Under the pieces are notes generated by a model. It saw nothing but the letters and a program-made list of their open reading frames with translations. It was not told the DNA's origin and ran no database searches. The translations under genes and the position numbers were made by a program. Shown in pieces: positions 22,639 to 34,333 of a DNA stretch of 64,000 nt. Source of the DNA: Larix kaempferi (taxonomy: Eukaryota > Streptophyta > Pinopsida > Pinales > Pinaceae). Where the stretch lies: contig BSBM01000319.1 of the NCBI GenBank assembly GCA_027924585.1, positions 4,245,001-4,309,000 on the forward strand. Direction: 5' to 3'. Each line of letters begins with the position of its first letter. The stretch's first letter is position 1.

Positions 22639-23339
22639 TGTTGATGTATTTGTAACTTCGGAAGATATTCACTTGTATATTACATTTGTACTTTATTGTA
22701 TCCCCAACGGAGATGTATTATTCCTCCGATTGGAAGTGTCATCATTTGTATTTGCAAGTGTCACAAGTTACATTGTAAGTGTTGTAACTTATATTTGATG
22801 GGTTATTAGACCACCAGAGTGGGGTTGTCCCTATATGATTCATGTGGGTTAAAGGGTTATTAGACCACCTTGGTGGGGTCGACCCTGTATGAGTCATGTG
22901 GGTTAAAGGGTTATTAGAACACCCTATTGGGGTCGGCCTAGTGACATGTGGTAATGGTTTATTAGACTCTCCTAAGGGAGTTCGGCCCAGTTAGGGTAAA
23001 AGACAGGTCAAGGTAAAGTATAAATAGAGAGTGTGACTCTCTCATTCTATTCATTCACTCACTCACTCGCTTCGCATTAGCGAGAGAGAGGAGGAGTGTG
23101 AACAAGTGGAGGAGGAGTAGCTGCTGCAGACATTTATATTTTGGGGATTCATATTGTTGATCTTTGTATTGGTGCTCATTCTATCTCTGAGGAAGTTGCG
23201 GGGTTTTTCACCTTCTTGGTTTTCCCTGGTGAAATGCTTTGTGTCTCTTGTCTCTTGTCTCTTATGTTTGATATGTTGTAATGTTGTTCTCTTAGTTAAG
23301 ATCCTAGATCATATTGAATTAAATGATGAAAAACTAACA
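22639..23339 (+). repeat. CopC 5' LTR (701 bp)
   Basis: Ends TGTTGATG...CTAACA. A TATA box (TATAAATA) lies at 23019-23026 with CT-rich sequence downstream. Three copies of a roughly 60-bp block ('ggttattagaccacc...ggggt') repeat at 22800-22940. It matches 28905-29606 closely. Confidence 0.93.
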
Positions 23340-23351
23340 TGGTATCAGAGC
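23340..23351 (+). promoter_or_regulatory. CopC primer-binding site (initiator Met tRNA)
   Basis: TGGTATCAGAGC directly follows the LTR end: a perfect match to the standard site. Confidence 0.95.
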
Positions 23352-26000
23352 TAGCCTGAAGGAAGGAATTGTATGGAATTTACGACACTTGTTGCACTTG
23401 CGACAAATTGGAAGCTAGGGATTGATATAGTAAAAACTAGTCATTGTGGCACTTTCACTATAAGTACATTTTGGAGAAGGTTAAGGTTCTGAAAATTTTA
23501 CAGGATGAAGATGAAATGATCAGGTACCTTGTGTCTGAATATCAGCCCCATATTCATTGTACTTTGTGAGATGTGATTCGTACAAGTTAGGGTTTATGCC
23601 TATTCCAGAATGCATCCCTAAACAGGTGACCTAGGAAAAGAGGTCATATCTCGGGCTAGGAAAATCCAAATGGAATTCTGTAAAAATTGGAAGTTAGGGA
23701 ATGGAATGTGGTTTCACAGGTCAGGGTTTTAGAGGCCGAAGTTGAAACAGTGACACGTGGCACTCCGTACAAGTTTGCTATGTTGTTTCATCCCATAAAC
23801 AGGTCATGTTATGACACTTAGAATATCTCTCTCATTGAGAATCAATTTGAGGTCATATCTATGGGGTTGGAAATATGATAGGTCATTCTACTACAGGACT
23901 AAGTTTCAAACCCTAAGGATCCAAAATTTCAGAGTTGCATCAGAAACAATATGGCATATATTTCTGTCAAAACATAATTGGATTCTGAGCACTTTCATTC
24001 TTGGCTTGTCACTACTGCGGGAAATTTGGGTTTCTATAAATGTTGAAATTTTTGGAATCTAAGACCACAGATGGATGCTCTTCATCAAAATCAAAATTTA
24101 GAGACCAAGATTGAATTTTTTGTTTGGGTAGAACCCTGGGCTCTATCAAACCCTAGTTCGGGATTTTAACCAAAAAACCAGAATTTGACAGAAGCTGCAG
24201 ATCTGAAACTTTCAAAGTCAATTTTGAGGGGTCAATTTTTGGAGATTTCAAAATTAAAGTATACCATCTTGATCATCTCAACAAGGCGCATCTTTTCATC
24301 CAATCAGAAATTTGAAATTCAAATTTTAAATTTTTAGGGTTTCTCTAACAAACCCTAATCCAGCTCCAAATCCAGTTTCAGCAAATCAAAGTGGATTGGG
24401 TTAATCCTAGAAGAGAATGAATTGGACACCTGCATAAGTGAAGAAGTTCCAGTTCCAGAGGGAGATGAGGCTAATGTCTTACATACGAAGACTACAAGAA
24501 ATCCCGATATGGATGACTTGAGGAGATACAGGTATGTTTTGAAATCTGTTCATGATTAAGTTTATGATATGTTTGTCTTCATATTATTGAGGTTAGGACA
24601 ATCTTGATTAATTTTAGACTTTTCTTATCACCCTAGTAAAAGTATGAATGCATGTGAATGATAGAAGACATTCATTGATATGGGTTATGACACTTATGAT
24701 TGTACTAATGCACTGTGGTGTTGTATGAGGATGATGTTGTCCACTAACATGAAAGGTACATCAAGAAAGACAAATCAAGTTCTAGATCAAGAACATATGA
24801 CCATGGTGACATGAAGACAAAGACTCATCCATAGTCATGGATCACATAGAATCTCTACTTACGAGGTATGTATAATTTGGTTCTACAATGCTTAACTTAT
24901 GAGATATGCAGGTTACTACTACAAGTCATTGAAGAGAACAAGAAGACATTATGTGGGTATGTTAGACATAAATCACAAACATGATAATCCAAGTATGTTT
25001 TTCCTATATAAAGTTAGAATCCTACCTTGTGTTAGGATCTTATATAAGTATACTTGGTATGATTGATAATGATTATTCATGAAGTTATAAGTTTGGGAAA
25101 TCATGGGGTTATTCATATTATGCTTCTTATTTTGATTAATGATATGACAAACTAGAAGAGTCCTATGGTCAAATAAGAATATGCATGAGTAAAAGAAGTC
25201 CTCCCTAAAACCTTGAATACTAACGCTTGTATGAAATGACCATGACCATACATGTTTAAGATGATTTAGAATCATAATATTTTGATAGTATTGAGATTAT
25301 ACTAATGAATGTATGATTAAGTATGAGATCTTGAGGATGACACAATGATGACACTAGTGCACACTTAAGCTTGCATAATGGTCCAGGATGGATATAAGTT
25401 CAAGGACAAATAATCCAGGAAGCAAAGATCAAGAGGGAGCACACTCTAGTTGTTCTTGCAAGGAAGCAAAGATCAAGAGGGAGCACACTCCAGTAGTTCC
25501 TGCAAGGAAGCAAAGATTGAGAGGGAGTCCACCCAACAACCAAACAAAGATAAGTATTTGAATTGTCATTTATTATATATATGATTACTTAAATGATGGT
25601 GTCCAGTCATGTACATACTTATGTTCCTAGATTTAGGATGTATATTATGTATATTAGAAAAGTTTCATTAATGAACAAGATACTACTAATATGAAAGTAA
25701 TGGTTAAGTGGCCTATGGTATTGTACAACATTCCATTTCTACTTATCTAGAACGAAACCTCCTTGCTGACATGTTGGGAGTTGTGCACACTCTTAACAAA
25801 TGTTCTGGTAGAGATGGAAGGCATCTAGAAAGTTAGCGTATGAATACAGGATATGGATGAATGTTGCATTGAAGCATTGGCTAAGATAATTGCATGACTA
25901 TATGACATATGTCATTATGTGTAAGATTTGTTCTGAAGACTATGAGATATTTCTAATCATGCAATTGAATTTGACTTGTAGGAAAGATCGTGTACAATCA
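23352..26000 (+). other. CopC spacer replacing gag, protease and integrase
   Basis: About 2.65 kb with only short chance ORFs (longest about 80-100 codons). I see no CCHC knuckle, no D-S/T-G protease and no integrase motif on either strand. It is similar to the CopA spacer. Two near-identical 'gcaaggaagcaaagat' units at about 25420-25520 form a short direct repeat. Confidence 0.65.
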
Positions 26001-27694
26001 CCTACAAAAGAAGGGAAACTACATTTGTTCCAGCAACGAAGTTCAAGAAAACTACCTATTGAAGATATTGAAGAATCAGAAGCTCCCACGATCAGGGAAG
26101 TAGTAATGGAAGGATGCCATGATCAAGGAGTACTAGTTGATCATGAAGAATGATGTCTAGGATGTGGTCCCGAGACCAAAAGGGAAGTCTGTTGTGACTT
26201 CCAAGTGGATCTACAAGATCAAAGCATGCTACAGATGGTAGCATAGAGAAATACAAGGCAAGGTTTGTGGCTCGTGGCTTCTCACAGAAAGAAGGGATAG
26301 ATTAAGAAGAAACTTTTGCGCCTGTAGCCAGATACACTTCCATCAGAACAATACTTTCTCTGGCTGCAGTGATGAAGTGGAAGATACACCATATGGATGT
26401 CAAGACAACTTTCTTGAATGGTGTAGTTGAAGAGGAAGTGTATGTGGAGCAACCACTCGGATTTGAGACACATGATAGGGAGTCACATGAGTGCAAATTG
26501 AAGAAAGCCTTGTATGGTTTGAAACAAGTACCCAGGACATGGTACGGCAGGATAGACAGCTTCCTATCTAGTTTGGGATTTACCAAGAGTAAAGCTGATT
26601 CCAACCTTTACTGCAAGGTTGATGAAGGCAATCCAATGATACTCCTATTGTATGTGGATGACCTGTTTGTGACAGGTGAGGATAGGTTGATTTCCGACAC
26701 GAAGAGGAACCTTGTTGTCGAGTTCAAGATGAAGGACTTGGGTATGATGCATTATTTTCTAGGTATGGAGGTGTGGCAGAGTGCAGATGGAATCTTCCTT
26801 GGACAAGGGAAGTATGCAGTAGAGATCCTGAAGCAGTTCAAGATAATGGACTTCAAGGCCATGGCCACACCTATGGAATCGAACCTGAAGCTATTGAGTT
26901 ATGCTTCATTAGAATCGGTTGATTCCATGATGTATCGTCAGATGATTGGGTCCTTGATGTACCTGACAAACACAAGGCCAGATATTTGCTTTGCGGTGAA
27001 CACATTGATCCAGTTCATGACATATCCTAGACATGTTCACCTGATTGCTGCAAAGCATATTCTGAGCTACCTGAAGGGTACGGTTGATTATGGGATCAAG
27101 TATGATGCGAATCAAAAGTTTAACCTGTAGGGTTATGTTGATTCAGATTGGGCAGACAATGTTGCATATAGGAAGAGCACTTCGGGGTGTTGCTTCAGTA
27201 TGGGATTATGTGTCATCTCTTGGTTTAGCAGGAAGCAATCCTGCGTAGCACTGAGTACAACTGAAGTAGAGTATGTCGCAGCTTGTTTGGCTAGTTGTGA
27301 GGTAGTATGGCTAAGGAAGCTACTGTCAGATTTATGTGATCTCCATTTGGATGCCACTTGTATCTTCTGTGACAACCAGAGTTGTGTGAAGTTGTCTAAG
27401 AACCCGGTGTTCCATGACAGGTCGAAGCACATCAAGATCAAGTATCACTATATCAGGGATATGGTGCAGAGAGGAGAAATGAAGCTCCAGTATGTTGCGA
27501 CGGAGGAGAATATTGCAGATGTGTTGACCAAAACCACTAGCCATAGTGAAGTTCGATTACTTCAGAGAGAGGCTTGGTGTTCTTCAGATAGAAGATACTT
27601 CGAGGAGGAAGTGATGGGACACATTTGCAGAAGCCATTCCAAGCATGGTGGTAGGAGGATCCTTCCCATGGCTGTGGATATAAGTGTTGTGTGA
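26001..27694 (+). pseudogene. CopC reverse transcriptase-RNase H
   Basis: A broken copia RT N-terminus starts around 26100 ('VVPRPKGKSVVTSKW'). A clear frame from 26369 shows 'IHHMDVKTTFLNGVVEEEVY', 'LKKALYGLKQVPRTWYGRID', the intact catalytic 'LLYVDDLFVTG' and 'YRQMIGSLMYLTNTRPDICF'. After a single TAG (27128-27130), RNase H continues with 'YVDSDWADNVAYRKSTSGCC', 'STTEVEYVAACLASCEVVW' and 'FCDNQSCVKLS'. The C-terminus shifts frame near 27535, since 'KFDYFRERLG' is readable in another frame. Better preserved than CopA, but not intact. Confidence 0.9.
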
Positions 27695-28185
27695 TGAGCA
27701 TCAGGACGATGCCCTAGATGATGATGATTAGGATTATCATGTGATGATGATATGCATCAGGATGGTGCTGTGATGATGATCATGTGATGATGATGTGCAT
27801 CAGGTCGATGCTATGATGATGATCAGGATGATCATGTGATGATGATATGCATTAGGAGGATGCTATGATGATGATCAGGATGATCATGCGATGATGATAT
27901 GCATCAAGACGATGCTATGATGATGAACAGGATGATCAGGTGTGGTGAGCATCAGGTCGATGCTCCAGATGATGTACATCAGGATGATGTATTGTATGAT
28001 GATGATTAGGACGATCATGTGTGATGAGAATCAGGTCGATGCTCTAGATGATGTGCATCAGGATGATGTACTATATGATGATGATCAGTACGATCATGAG
28101 CATCAGGATGATGCTCCATGCAAAGAAGATGACCAGTGGGATCATGAGTATTAGGATGATACTCCGTGGCCGTGGACAGGTTGTT
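27695..28185. repeat. GATGAT-type minisatellite in CopC
   Basis: Imperfect tandem units of about 55-60 bp built from 'gatgatgatcaggatgatca' and 'atatgcatcagg' run for roughly 480 bp directly after RNase H. It mirrors the CopA repeat (8823-9260) in position and motif. Confidence 0.85.
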
Positions 28186-28203
28186 CAGAAGCATGTAATC
28201 ATC

Positions 28204-28645
28204 CCTAGAGATCCAGACAGGTTGTGCTAGTCACGTAAAATATCCTGGGATGCTCTTTCAAGATCTTGCAATTGCAAGACACTCTTTTAAGGTTTTGCTA
28301 GACCACATGTTATCAGTCCTGGAGATCTGGACAGGTTATACTAGTCACGTAAAATATCCTGGGATGCTCTTTAGAGATCTTGCAATTGCAAGACACTCTT
28401 TTAAGGTTTTCTGGAGACCACATGTAATCAGTCCTGGAGATATGGACAGGTTGTGCTAGTCACGTAAAAGGTCTTGGGATGCCCTTTAGAGATCTTGCAA
28501 GTAGCAAGACACTCTTTTAAGGTTTTGTGGAGGTCACATGTAAAAGATCCTCCGAGATCCGATAGGTTGAGAAGTAAGCTCGTAAAAGTCCTGGGATGCT
28601 CTTTTGAGGTTTTGTTGATGCACGTAATCAGCCCTGGGAATTCCA
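28204..28645. repeat. 115-bp tandem repeat in CopC
   Basis: Three and a half to four units begin near 28204, 28318, 28433 and 28549. Each contains 'cctgg(a)gat', 'ctagtcacgtaaaa', 'gggatgctcttt' and 'agacactcttttaaggtttt'. The last unit is shorter and more diverged. No coding content supported. Confidence 0.85.
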
Positions 28646-28895
28646 TAGGATGGCACGCTCACAAAGATGATGAAGACCTGCAGGAGGCTAGGCCTACATC
28701 CAGCATGAAAAAGGGCTAGCTATGTAGAACTTCCTATGACAAGAAGAATTGAGATATATCCCAGTGATCGAGATGAAGAGTACAACAGCATTGATGATGA
28801 TGCTCTGTGATCCAGTGACGATGATCGAGCTCCAAAATTGAAGACTTGTGCTTATATGTATTGATGACCTGTGTCAAGAGAATACCTTCCTAGTT

Positions 28896-28904
28896 AAGAG
28901 GGAG
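28896..28904 (+). promoter_or_regulatory. CopC polypurine tract
   Basis: AAGAGGGAG sits directly before the 3' LTR start (TGTTGATG), as expected for the plus-strand primer. Confidence 0.85.
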
Positions 28905-29606
28905 TGTTGATGTATTTGTAACTTCGAAATATATTCACTTGTATATTACATTTGTACTTTATTGTATCCCCAACGGAGATGTATTATTCCTCCAATTGGA
29001 AGTGTCATCATTTGTATTTGCAAGTGTCACAAGTTACATTTTAAGTGTCGTAACTTATATTTGATGGGTTATTAGACCACCAGTGTGGGGTCGGCCCTGT
29101 ATGAGTCATGTGGGTTAAAGTATTGTTAGACCACCTTGGTGGGGTCGACCCTGTATGAGTCATGTGGGTTAAAGGGTTAATAGACCACCCTAGTGGGGTT
29201 GGCCCAGTGACATGTGATAATGGGTTATTAGACTCTCCTAAGGGAGGTCGGCCTAGTTAGGGTAAAAGATAGGTCAAGGTTAAGTATAAATAGAGAGTGT
29301 GACTCTCTCATTCTATTCATTCACTCACTAGCTCACTTCGCATTAGTGAGAGAGAGGAGGAGTGCACACAAGTGGAGGAGGAGTAGCTGCTGCAGACATT
29401 TATCTTTTGGGGATTCATCTTGGTGATCTTTGTATTGGTGATCATTCTATCTTTGAGGAAGTTGCAGGGTTTTTCACCTTCTTGATTTTCCCCAGTGAAA
29501 TTCTTTGTGTCTCTTGTCTCTTGTCTCTTATGTTTGATATGTTGTACATGTTGTTCTCTCAATTAAGATCCTAGATCTTATTCAATTAAATGATGAAAAA
29601 CTAACA
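28905..29606 (+). repeat. CopC 3' LTR (702 bp)
   Basis: Ends TGTTGATG...CTAACA. TATA box at 29285-29292. It differs from the 5' copy by scattered substitutions. GATAA follows at 29607-29611. Confidence 0.93.
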
Positions 29607-29611
29607 GATAA

Positions 29612-30295
29612 GACTCCATAAGACTTGGTTTTAGATTTATCCTCAATGAAAATTATAGGTAAAGAGAGGGTAAAAGATTATAATCAAAAGTTTTCATATT
29701 TGAAAAATAGAATCCCTGTTACTCTTCTCCCTGCAGAAGAATTGCTAGTTGCTTATTATGTTAAGGGTTTACCTATTCCCATTGCTATGTGCGTTAAAAG
29801 AGCACGAAAATACAATTTGCAAGAAGACTTTGCAGAGGCTATCCAGGTTGAGAAGGACATATACTGTCTAAAGGATAATCCTGATGCTGCATCAAATCAA
29901 CCTTCAACCTCTAAAAGAAAGCAAGAGAACGCCCCAAATCCCACAGTGCAAAACAAAGACCCATTTGAGATGACTAACATGAGGAAGTTCCTCCAAAATA
30001 TCTCAAATTAGATGGTAGACCTGAAGAAAAGCAACACGAAAAACCAAAATAATAACAGGGGGTTCAACAGACAACCTTTTAGAAGACCTTACCAACCCCC
30101 ACAAAACCAAGTTCCACTGAACCCTGATGAAGGATTGAACGCCGATGAAATTTTTTCTATCTTTAAAGATTTCGTTTCAGAATCACAGAACTCTCCCGAT
30201 CAGCAAGATCAAAATCTACAAGAGAATCAAGATCCTGAAACCCCAGATGAAGTAGAAGATCAACAGATAAACACAATTAGCTTATTTTCATAACT
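29612..30295 (+). pseudogene. GyX gag, C-terminal part
   Basis: Gag resumes after the CopC target duplication with 'KDYNQKFSYLKNRIPVTLLP' and 'EELLVAYYVKGLPIPIAMCV', the capsid C-terminal half. A TAG at 30009-30011 is followed by a Gln/Asn-rich basic stretch ('NRGFNRQPFRRPYQPPQNQV') where a zinc knuckle would be expected, but no CCHC is present. The frame ends at 30293. Confidence 0.78.
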
Positions 30296-30299
30296 TCTT

Positions 30300-30811
30300 A
30301 TGGCTGATGAGGAAGATGAGCCTAAGGCTGTCTTCAATGTACAACATTCCTACAATACCAGGAGTAAAAGACAACCCACACAAGAAGCTTCCACTTCAAC
30401 ACCCACACCAAACAGAGGTAAAACACTAGCACATAAGGACACTTTAATTCCTGAAATAGAATACAATCTAATTGATGACTTAAAAAGAATGAAAGCTAAT
30501 ATTTCCCTTTTCGAACTTCTGAAAATCCCTAGAATGAGAGATAGTCTTCCCAAGAGTATGATTTTAAACAAGCCTAGAGGAACTCAGAACCACAATTTGC
30601 AAATATACTCTAAAAATGGAAATCATAAGCCAGGTAACAAGAAGACACCTACTTTCTTGCTTACTTTTGAAGTCTTCAATAGAAATGTCCATAATTGTAT
30701 GATTGATTCAGGGGATTCATCAAATGTGATGCCTCTATCTATCTATAGAAAGTTAAATTCCTCTTGGGAACCATGCCCTACACAAATTGTACAATTGGAC
30801 AGATCCAAAGT
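30300..30811 (+). pseudogene. GyX protease, N-terminal part
   Basis: After 'YNTRSKRQP' and 'FELLKIPRMRDSLPKSMI' comes the protease active site 'CMIDSGDSSNVMPLSIYRKL' (D-S-G). The frame runs into the GyB LTR at 30812, and the real continuation is at 55103 ('LSTDPRIHQTVDIIVADIPE'). The last 15 or so residues of the ORF ending at 30965 are GyB and Chr1 LTR read-through, not native sequence. Confidence 0.78.
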
Positions 30812-30938
30812 TGTTGAAACAAACCCAGTCGATAGAGGTTCCTCACACTGTCGACACCCGAACCACCACGATCTCCCTGAACACCGGCCTAGACAGGTTT
30901 TACCCTATCCAGCAACACTTGTGGAGCAGATGAGGTCT
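30812..30938 (-). repeat. GyB 3' LTR, outer part
   Basis: 127 bp matching 54349-54475 of the right LTR ('cctcacactgtc', 'aacacccgaa', 'ttttaccct'), starting TGTTGA. It is cut by Chr1; the rest continues at 37053. Confidence 0.85.
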
Positions 30939-31313
30939 TGTGATGCACCTGCAACAATTAATTAATAAGAATATACGAAATAGCAGAAATGACAGAACTC
31001 AGAATCACTTTTATATTGATCACAGGCCACTTCGAGGGGGCAACCTCCTATGAGCAAGATCAATACAAATAACTTCACGGTGCCTTCATAGGTCTCAACA
31101 CACACTTATATACTAAGTCTAGGCGCCAATACTATGGGTCAAAACCATGGGCCACTACAAACTATGGATCAACAATACTACGGGCGACTTACAAAGCATA
31201 TGCGCCAACAACAATAACATAAACTATTGATCAACAAATACAACGAGACGACTTACAAAGCATATGCGTCCAACAACAATATACTAACAAAGTAAATACA
31301 TGGGTTCCTAACA
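30939..31313 (-). repeat. Chr1 3' LTR (375 bp)
   Basis: Plus-strand ends TGTGATGCACC...TTCCTAACA. Minus-strand TATA box (TATATAAG) at 31105-31112. It contains repeated 'gcgacttacaaagcatatgcg' style units. Confidence 0.95.
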
Positions 31314-31326
31314 TCCCCTCCCCCTT
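31314..31326 (-). promoter_or_regulatory. Chr1 polypurine tract
   Basis: On the minus strand AAGGGGGAGGGGA ends exactly at the 3' LTR start. Confidence 0.92.
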
Positions 31327-31329
31327 AAA

Positions 31330-34300
31330 AAAATCTTTGTCCTCAAAGCTTTAGATGTGGAAATTGTTGTTGAATCTGAAGGAGTGGTTCCCATGTAGCA
31401 TCCTCTGGTTGCATGCCGTGCCACTGAATTAAGACCTCTGTGATAGAGCGAGAGTGAAGCTGACGAGTGCACCGATTCAGGATGGCCTACGGATCCAAAA
31501 GGATGGATCCTTCATTATCCAGTTCAGGTAAAATCGTTTGTCCACTGATGTTGGTGCCAAGAACTTTCTTCAGACAAGAGACATGAAAGACTGGATGAAT
31601 GTGGGAAGAAGGAGGAAGTTCCAATTTATAAGCAACGGACCCAATCTTCTGAAGAATCCGATATGGCCCATAGAACTTTGGAGCGAGCTTATGATGCCCT
31701 TTGCGTTTCAGGGAGGATTGCTTGTACGAATGGAGACAAAGAAAAACCATATCGCCGACTTGAAAAGTGCGCTCAGAACGGTGCTGATCAGCTTGTTGCT
31801 TCATGCGATTTCTTGCCATGTGAAGATTGTCCCACAAAATGCGAAGAATTTAATCACAGTTTCGAAGGACCGTGTCAACTTCTTGAACTGGTGAATTGGT
31901 GGGGGTGTATGGAAGAAGAAATGGAGGTGCCTGACCATAGACTGCTTCATATGGGGTCATTTTAGAGGCAGTGTGGTAAGAGGTATTGTACCACCATTCA
32001 GCGAGAGGGAGCCACTTTTCCCACTGATGTTGTTGTTCAGAGGTGAAGCAACAAAGATAAGTTTCCAAGCATTTATTGATAATTTCAGTCTGACCATCTG
32101 TTTGTGGGTGATACCCTGAACTAATCTTCAGTTTGGTGCTAGTGTGGCGAAATAGTTCAGTCCAAAAATGACTGGTGAAAGTCGCATCATGATCCGAGAC
32201 AATGGAAGAAGGGATGCCATGAAGACAAAAGATTTGGTCCAGGAAAATTTGAGCGACTGAAGAGGTTGTATAGGGATGGCTGAGAGCACAAAAATGACTA
32301 TATTTGGAGAGGCGATCAACCACAACGAGAATCACTTCCTTCCCGCCAGATTTAGGGAGCCCTTCAATGAAATCCATAGAAATATCTATCCAAATCCGTG
32401 TAGGTATGGGCAAGGGTTCGAGCAATCCTGGAAGGAGTGTTGTTTCACCCTTATTGCGCTGGCAGGTATCACATTCGGCCACCATCTATTGAATTGTCCT
32501 TTTCATGCCCTGCCAAAAGAAGTTACGCCGTGCCCGTTCATACGTTTTGAGGAACCCAGAGTGCCCTGCCGATGGAGAAGCATGGAGTTCATAGAAGACA
32601 GCCTGTTGAAGATCTGTGCTTTGGGGAAGCACCAGACGACCCTTGTATCTCAGAGAAGCACCATCCCAAGAGTAATGTGGTACAGTAGAAGGGTTGTTGG
32701 TCAAGCATTGGATGATTTTAGATAAGGAAGAGTCATTGATATAACCCTGTTGAATAGATTGCAACCAATTTGGAACAGGCATAGAAATAGCTAAAAGAGA
32801 ACCTTGGGCATCAAATGTGCGAGAAAGAGCATCTGCCACAATATTGTCTTTACCCTTCTTGTAAGTGATCTCATAGTCATAACCCATGAGTTTGCTAACC
32901 CATTTTTGTTGTGTCAGGGAGGAGACACGCTGCTCCAAGAAATATTTTAGACTCTGGTGATCAGTCTTGATGCAAAAATGATTCCCTAATAGGTATGGGC
33001 ACCACTTCTGTACTTCATGCAAAATAGCCATCATTTCCTTCTCATAGGTAGAGGCAGCTAAATTATTACCTGAAAGGGCTTTGCTGGTGAACGCAATGGG
33101 GTGTTCATCTTAAAGGAGAACATCACCAAGTCCATTGCCGCAAGCATCACTCTCAATAGTGAAGGGGTTAGAAAAATCAGGCATAGCTAGAACAGGTGTA
33201 GTACACATAGCTTGTTTTAGTTTGTCAAATGCACACTGAGCAGCATGTGTCCATGTAAAAGCATCCTTTTTCAATAGAGCAGTTAATGGAGCTGCAATCT
33301 TCCCATAATCCTTGACAAACTTGCGGTAGTATCCAGTCAACCCCAAAAAACCACGAAGGCTCGTGAGTGTCTGAGGATGCGGCCAATTGTTCATGGCATC
33401 AATTTTGGCAAGATCCACGCGAAACGCTTATGCTGAGATAATGTGCCCGAGATACTCAACTTCCTTCTATCCAAAAACACATTTAGACTGCTTGGAATGG
33501 AGATGATGGTCAAATAAAAGTTGCATGACAAGATCCAGATGCTGGAGATGTTCATCCCATGTTTTACTGTAGATGAGGATATCATCAAAGAATACCAGAA
33601 TGAATTTCTGCAAGTAGGGTCCAAATATTTTATTCATTAATGCCTGGAATGTGGAAGGAGCATTAGTGAGGCCAAAGGGCATGACCAAAAACTCATAATG
33701 GCCATTATGTGTGCGGAAAGCTATTTTAGGGATATCATCCTCATGAACCCGAATTTGATGATACCCAGAACGAAGATCCAACTTGGAGAAAAAGTGAGCC
33801 CCATGAAGCTCATCAAGAAGCTCATCAACAATAGGAATTGGAAACTTATCCTTGATGGTGAGGTGATTAAGTGCTCGAAAGTCAATGCAGAGCTTCCATG
33901 ACCCATCTTTTTTGTGGACAAGAATAACTGGAGAAGAAAAGGAACTAGTGCTTGGGCGATTAATACCTTGCTTTAATAAGTCCCGAACGAGCATTTCAAT
34001 CTCTGTTTTTTGGTGAAATGGGTAGCGATAGGGCCTGATGTTTGGAGGAACACTGCCAGGAAGGAGCTGAATACGATGGTCTTCTGGCCTGGAAGGTGGC
34101 AATCCTACTGGTTCAGCAAAAACACATGTATATCGATCCAGAATTTGTTGTAGATCCAAAGGAGTAGTGGAGACCGCTGAAGGTTGCATCTTAATGAAAT
34201 GGATCTGAGCGATGACACCATGTGAATTCTTCTTGAGGAGTTTTTCCATGCGATGTGAACTGATGATGCTGAGAGAACCAGGTTGTAATCCTGTCAAGGT

Positions 34301-34333
34301 GTGTTTTTTCCATTGAGGGAAAACTGCATCCAA
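31330..34333 (-). pseudogene. Chr1 pol: RT, RNase H, integrase, chromodomain
   Basis: RT (33467-34333): '[19 protein letters not shown]', '[16 protein letters not shown]', '[17 protein letters not shown]' and catalytic '[10 protein letters not shown]'. Thumb and RNase H (32486-33418): '[16 protein letters not shown]', 'IKTDHQSLKYFLEQ' and 'KGKDNIVADALSR'. Integrase: His pair in 'ELHASPSAGHSGF', then 'CDTCQRNK', 'ISMDFIEGLP', 'IVSDHDATFTSHFW' and 'HPQTDGQTEIIN' (DDE present). The C-terminal part has 'FQVGDMVFLCLHSYKQ' and 'YKLELPPSSHIHPVFHVSCL', then a chromodomain-like tail ('EVLIQWHGMQPEDATWEPLL') in 31330-31490. Stops occur near 33466, 33109, 32485 and 31486, a light load for this window. 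Confidence 0.93.

Larger units (their letters stand above)
22639..29606 (+). mobile_element. CopC: Ty1/copia-type element with RT-RNase H only
   Basis: Complete element on the plus strand, with LTRs 22639-23339 and 28905-29606 and a perfect 5-bp target duplication GATAA (22634-22638 and 29607-29611) inside GyX gag. Order: LTR, initiator-Met primer site, 2.8-kb spacer, RT-RNase H, GATGAT minisatellite, 115-bp tandem repeats, polypurine tract, LTR. No gag, protease or integrase is recognisable. The CopA structure is the same. It must have moved using proteins from another element. Confidence 0.93.

Noticed and set aside
28204-28645. CRISPR-like array
   Set aside because: The units are contiguous 115-bp tandem repeats without unique spacers, in a plant retrotransposon.
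30300-30965. 221-codon ORF reading into the GyB LTR as a single protein
   Set aside because: The last residues come from GyB and Chr1 LTR sequence; the real continuation of the protease is at 55103.
31538-32725. Plus-strand ORFs of 118-149 codons across Chr1 integrase
   Set aside because: They are antisense shadows of the integrase frame on the minus strand.
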